This document shows positions 60,720-64,000 of a DNA stretch of 64,000 nucleotides, one piece after another (position 1 is the stretch's first letter; each line of letters opens with the position of its first letter). Location: contig NC_079412.1 of the NCBI RefSeq assembly GCF_026213295.1, forward strand, positions 1,477,656-1,541,655. Direction: 5' to 3'. The position numbers and the translations under genes were made by a program. Origin of the DNA: Gadus chalcogrammus. Lineage: Eukaryota > Chordata > Actinopteri > Gadiformes > Gadidae. The notes beneath the pieces are model-generated. The model saw only the letters and a list, made by a program, of their open reading frames with translations. It did not search any database and was not told the origin of the DNA.

Positions 60720-63650
60720 TGACATTTACATTTAGGGCATTTAGCTGACGCTTTTATCCAAAGCGACTTACAATAAGTACATTTGTCATAAGAAGTGAAA
60801 CTATATATCGCTGTCAGTACAGTAAAGATGTTCATAGAGCCAAGTGCAAGTACTAACAATCGCTAGGCTAACCCATTGCCCGTGTACAGCAATGCTAGTG
60901 CAGATGTTACACAATTAAGTACTATGAATAAGTGCTATGTAGATTTAGTGTGTACAATAAGTGCGTATATTAAGTGCCAGGATGTACAACATACAATGGT
61001 GGCCGGAAGGGGCTGGGTAGCTATGCAGAGTCGAGGTGAACTCTGAACAGGTGAGTTTTGAGTCTTTTGCGGAGGCTGGTGAGCGACTCTGCGATCCTGA
61101 CATCCGCAGGGAGCTCGTTCCACCACTGAGATCCCAAAACAGAGAAAAGTTGTGACTATGTTGATCGACCTTTGCTTGCTCTTAGCGATGGCGGTACTGT
61201 CACGTTAAAATTGTACCGGGGGCGAAAATTGTACCGGCCTACGTCATCGTTTGTTTACATCCTGACAACCTGCCCGGCAACAGACGACGCGATGCAGAAA
61301 ACATGTTTCCAAACGACGAAATAACATAATACAGATAGCGGATCGCTATCTGTATTATGATAGATAGCGATAACACTTGTTTTTACTTTATATTTGTATT
61401 GTATTTAATTGTTTAATGAAAACAATAAAAAAAATTGCCCGCGAAACGGGCGATCGCGTCAAATGACAAATGTTTTGCCCGCGAAACGGGCGATCGCGTC
61501 AAATGACGTAGGAGGGTTCTTGAAACATAATACAGATAACGGATCGCTAGATAACACTTGTTTTTACTTTATATTTGTATTGAATTGAATTGTTTAATCG
61601 AATTTAGCTAGTAAACTGAGTGTTTTAAGCAGGTTTCATAGTCTAGAATGTTCAAGAACATTCCTACGTGACGCGTCATTTGACGCGATCGCCCGTTTTG
61701 CGGGCAAATTTTTTTATTGTTTCGATTAAACAATTAAATACAATACAAATATGAAGTAAAAACAAGTGTTATCGCTATCTATCATAATACAGATAGCGAT
61801 CCGCTATCTGTATTATGTTATTTCGTCGTTTGGAAACATGTTTTCTGCATCGCGTCGTCTGTTGCAGGGCAGGTTGTCAGGTTGTCAGGATGTAAACAAA
61901 CGATGACGTAGGCCGGTACAATTTTCGCCCCCGGTACAATTTTAACGTGACAGTACCAGACGTCCAGCTGAGGTAGTTGAGCGGAGGGATCGAACTGGGG
62001 TGTGTGACTTTACCAATGCTTGGAGGAAGGCAGGGGCAGTTCCATCGACTGCCTTGTATGCCAGTACCGTCATCTTGAATCTGATGCGAGCTACTACAGG
62101 GAGCCAGTGGAGGTCCCGGAAGAGGGGGGTCACATGGGAGAACTTCGGTAGGTTGTACACGAGGCGCACTGCCGCATTCTGGATGCGCTGCAAAGGTTTA
62201 ATCGCAGAGGCAGGGAGTCCAGCCAGGAGCGAGTTGCAGTAGTCGAGGCAGGAGATGACCAGTGATTGGACTAGAAGTTGAGCTGCTTCGCTTGTGAGGA
62301 AAGGCCGGATCCTGTGGATGTTGCAAAGTGCAAATCTGCAGGATCGGGCCACTGCAGTGATGTTTGCGGTGCAGCATAACTGATTGTCCAGTACCACACC
62401 GAGGTTTCTGGCAGTTGGAGAAGGAGATACAGTGATCTTCTCAACAGTGACCAGTAAGTCCATGTTTGGGCAATCTTTCCCTGGCAATAGGAGGAGCTCA
62501 GTCTTGTTGAGGTTAAGCCTCAGGTGATGGGCAGTTGTCCAAGTGCTGACGTCTGCCAGACATTCAGTTATATGTGTTGCTATCAGGGCTTTGTCAGATG
62601 AGGAGAAAGAGAGAAATAGTGTCGCCAGCATAGCAGTGATAGGAAAAGCTGTGTGATGTAATTACAGAGCCCAGGTATCTGGTATAGAGGGAGAACAAAA
62701 GAGGCCCCAGTACCGAGCCTTGAGGGACACCAGTTTCAAGCGTGAAAGGTTTGGACAAGGAGCCATTCCATGTTACCTGAGTGCGATTCGTCAGGTAGGA
62801 TGTGAACCAGGAAAGGGCAGATTCAGCAATGCCAAGTTCAGCGAGAGTGGCAAGGAGGATCTGGTGGTACACCGTGTCAAAATCTACGGACAGGTCGAAG
62901 AGAATGAGAACCGATGAGAGGGACGAGGCTCTGGCAGCATAGAGGGACTCAGTCACAGCGAGGAGAGCCGTCCGTCTCAGTGGAGTGTGCCTTCTTGAAG
63001 CCTGTCTGGTGAGGGTCAAGGAGGTTGTTAGATGAGATATAGGAGGACAGTTGGTTAGCGATGGCACGTTCAAGTGTTTTAGAGAAGAATGAAAGAAGAG
63101 TTACCGGTCTGTAGTTCTGGATGTCGGTGGTATCAAGGGTCGGTTTTTTGAGGAGGGGCAGTCTTGAAAGACGCTGGAACAATGCCTGAAGTGAGGGAGG
63201 AGTTGAAAAGTGCGGTGAGAAATGGCAGGATGTCGCTTGAGGCAGCGTGGAGGAGAGAGGAAGGGATAATGTCAAGGGGGCAGGTGGTGGCATGGTTAGA
63301 TGTTATTATTCTGTTGACCTCGTCGGATGTGAGAGGGATAAATTGGGTAAAGACATAGGTGGGGATGGGAGGAGGGGGGATGGAGGCAGGGATAAAAGAG
63401 GAGCTAATGTCCTTTACCTACTGGGTAAAGTAGGTAACGAAGTCATCAGCAGCAAGGCAGGAAGGAGGTGGAGGGGAGGGAGGGTTGAGGAGGGAAGAGA
63501 ACAAGGAAAATAGTTTCCTGGGGTTTGAGGCGGAGGAATTGATTTTGGCTGTTGACACAGTGGAGGCGAAATCAGAGAGAAGGAAAAGATAGTGAGATAG
63601 ATCATTAGGACAGTCTGATCTCTTTTTTTCTAACCCTTACCCTAACCCTT
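60720..63650 (-). mobile_element. L2-clade LINE, broken
   Basis: Minus-strand reverse-transcriptase pieces in order: NYRPVTLLSFFSKTLERAIA (63293-62949), FTLETGVPQGSVLGPLLFSL (63073-62594), HHLRLNLNKTELLLLPG ... CLDYCNSLLAGLP ... LHWLPVVARIRFK (62631-61942), then SQWWNELPADVR after the 61198-61952 insertion. The catalytic FADD box is replaced by YAGD, and frameshifts separate the pieces, so it is inactive. The 3' end at 60720-60800 (AAGCGACTTACAATAAG, ATTTAGGGCATTTAGC in plus sense) is the usual L2 tail. Confidence 0.88.
61198..61952. mobile_element. 755-bp inverted-repeat element inside the L2
   Basis: Arms of roughly 300 bp start TGTCACGTTAAAATTG and end CAATTTTAACGTGACA. The flanks on both sides are GTAC (61194-61197 and 61953-61956), a 4-bp duplication. 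Arms repeat the palindrome-rich block GCCCGCGAAACGGGCGATCG. The superfamily is not recognised and no protein is encoded. Confidence 0.88.
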
Positions 63651-64000
63651 CGGAGGAGACGTAAAACCGAGGTCCTGACTCACTGAGGTCATAAGTACCA
63701 CAACCTAGCGATTGTGGTCCTTGCACTTGGTTCTATGAACATCCTTTCTGTACCGACAGCGATATATTAATGCACTTCTTATGACAAATGTACTTATTGT
63801 AAGTCGCTTTGGATAAAAGCGTCTGCTAAATGCCCTAAATGTAAATGTAAATGTCATAAAAGATCCCAGGGCACTTATCGCAAAGAGTAGGGGTTTCCCC
63901 GGTGTCCTGGCCCAACCAGGCTCATTCAATCTGGCCCCCTAATCATCCTCCTGTATAATTGGCTGACTCAATAATTCCCTCACTCTCCACCTCAAGCTGT
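63650..64000 (+). mobile_element. L2 3' end inserted in another dispersed fish repeat
   Basis: 63694-63851 is a plus-sense copy of the L2 3' terminus (AAGTCGCTTTGGATAAAAGC, TAAATGTAAATGTAAAT). It is bracketed by GTCATAA (about 63688 and 63852) and lies within a repeat whose halves read GAGACGTAAAACCGAGGTCC and GGGCACTTATCGCAAAGAGT. Confidence 0.6.

Overview
The window is vertebrate nuclear DNA, almost certainly from a teleost fish. It holds intron-rich genes with GT-AG splice sites, many 8-bp-TSD hAT elements, L2 and RTE/Rex3-like LINE remnants, a Harbinger fragment, and many very long dinucleotide tracts. That microsatellite density recalls gadiform (cod-like) genomes, but this is only an inference.

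Genes. Four genes are supported by spliced reading frames. (1) At 2321-4091 (+) are the last two coding exons of a C2H2 zinc-finger protein, possibly ZBTB40-like. (2) At 9026-10891 (-) is a complete three-exon cyb561d1 (236 aa). (3) At 12517-25907 (-) is a nine-exon atxn7l2, the ataxin-7-like subunit family of the SAGA deubiquitinase module. (4) At 29003-40679 (-) is a complete six-exon sypl2-type synaptophysin-family gene (234 aa). The run sypl2 > atxn7l2 > cyb561d1, all on one strand, matches the SYPL2-ATXN7L2-CYB561D1 order on human 1p13.3. The splice phases of every exon I assigned are mutually consistent.

Region by region. 1-9 kb: zinc-finger 3' end with hAT-like insertions, then gene-poor sequence. 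9-11 kb: cyb561d1, whose 3' UTR begins with a (UG)60 tract. 11-26 kb: atxn7l2. Four of its eight 3' splice sites lie against or inside simple repeats: a triplicated acceptor, a (TG)84 tract and two C27 tracts. One intron holds a hAT nested in another hAT, and one of its introns would hold a LINE remnant. 26-41 kb: intergenic DNA and sypl2, with intronic Harbinger, hAT and minisatellite sequence. 41-64 kb: no host gene recognised. This part is a nest of mobile DNA: a hAT element, a retroelement gag with one in-frame stop and a poly(A) tail, a SWIM/YqaJ-nuclease gene cut by a CAGGGGCGG-ended element, a 2.4 kb hAT that separates that gene from a near-perfect 258-bp palindrome, a second hAT-in-hAT nest carrying a BED/SPIN-DOC-like zinc finger, and an L2 LINE interrupted by a 755-bp inverted-repeat element.

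The most unusual points are the repeat-embedded splice acceptors of atxn7l2, the spliced SWIM-YqaJ transposon-like gene, and several nested insertions whose exact target-site duplications let the order of insertion be read directly. All family names come from recognising protein motifs by eye; no database search was run.
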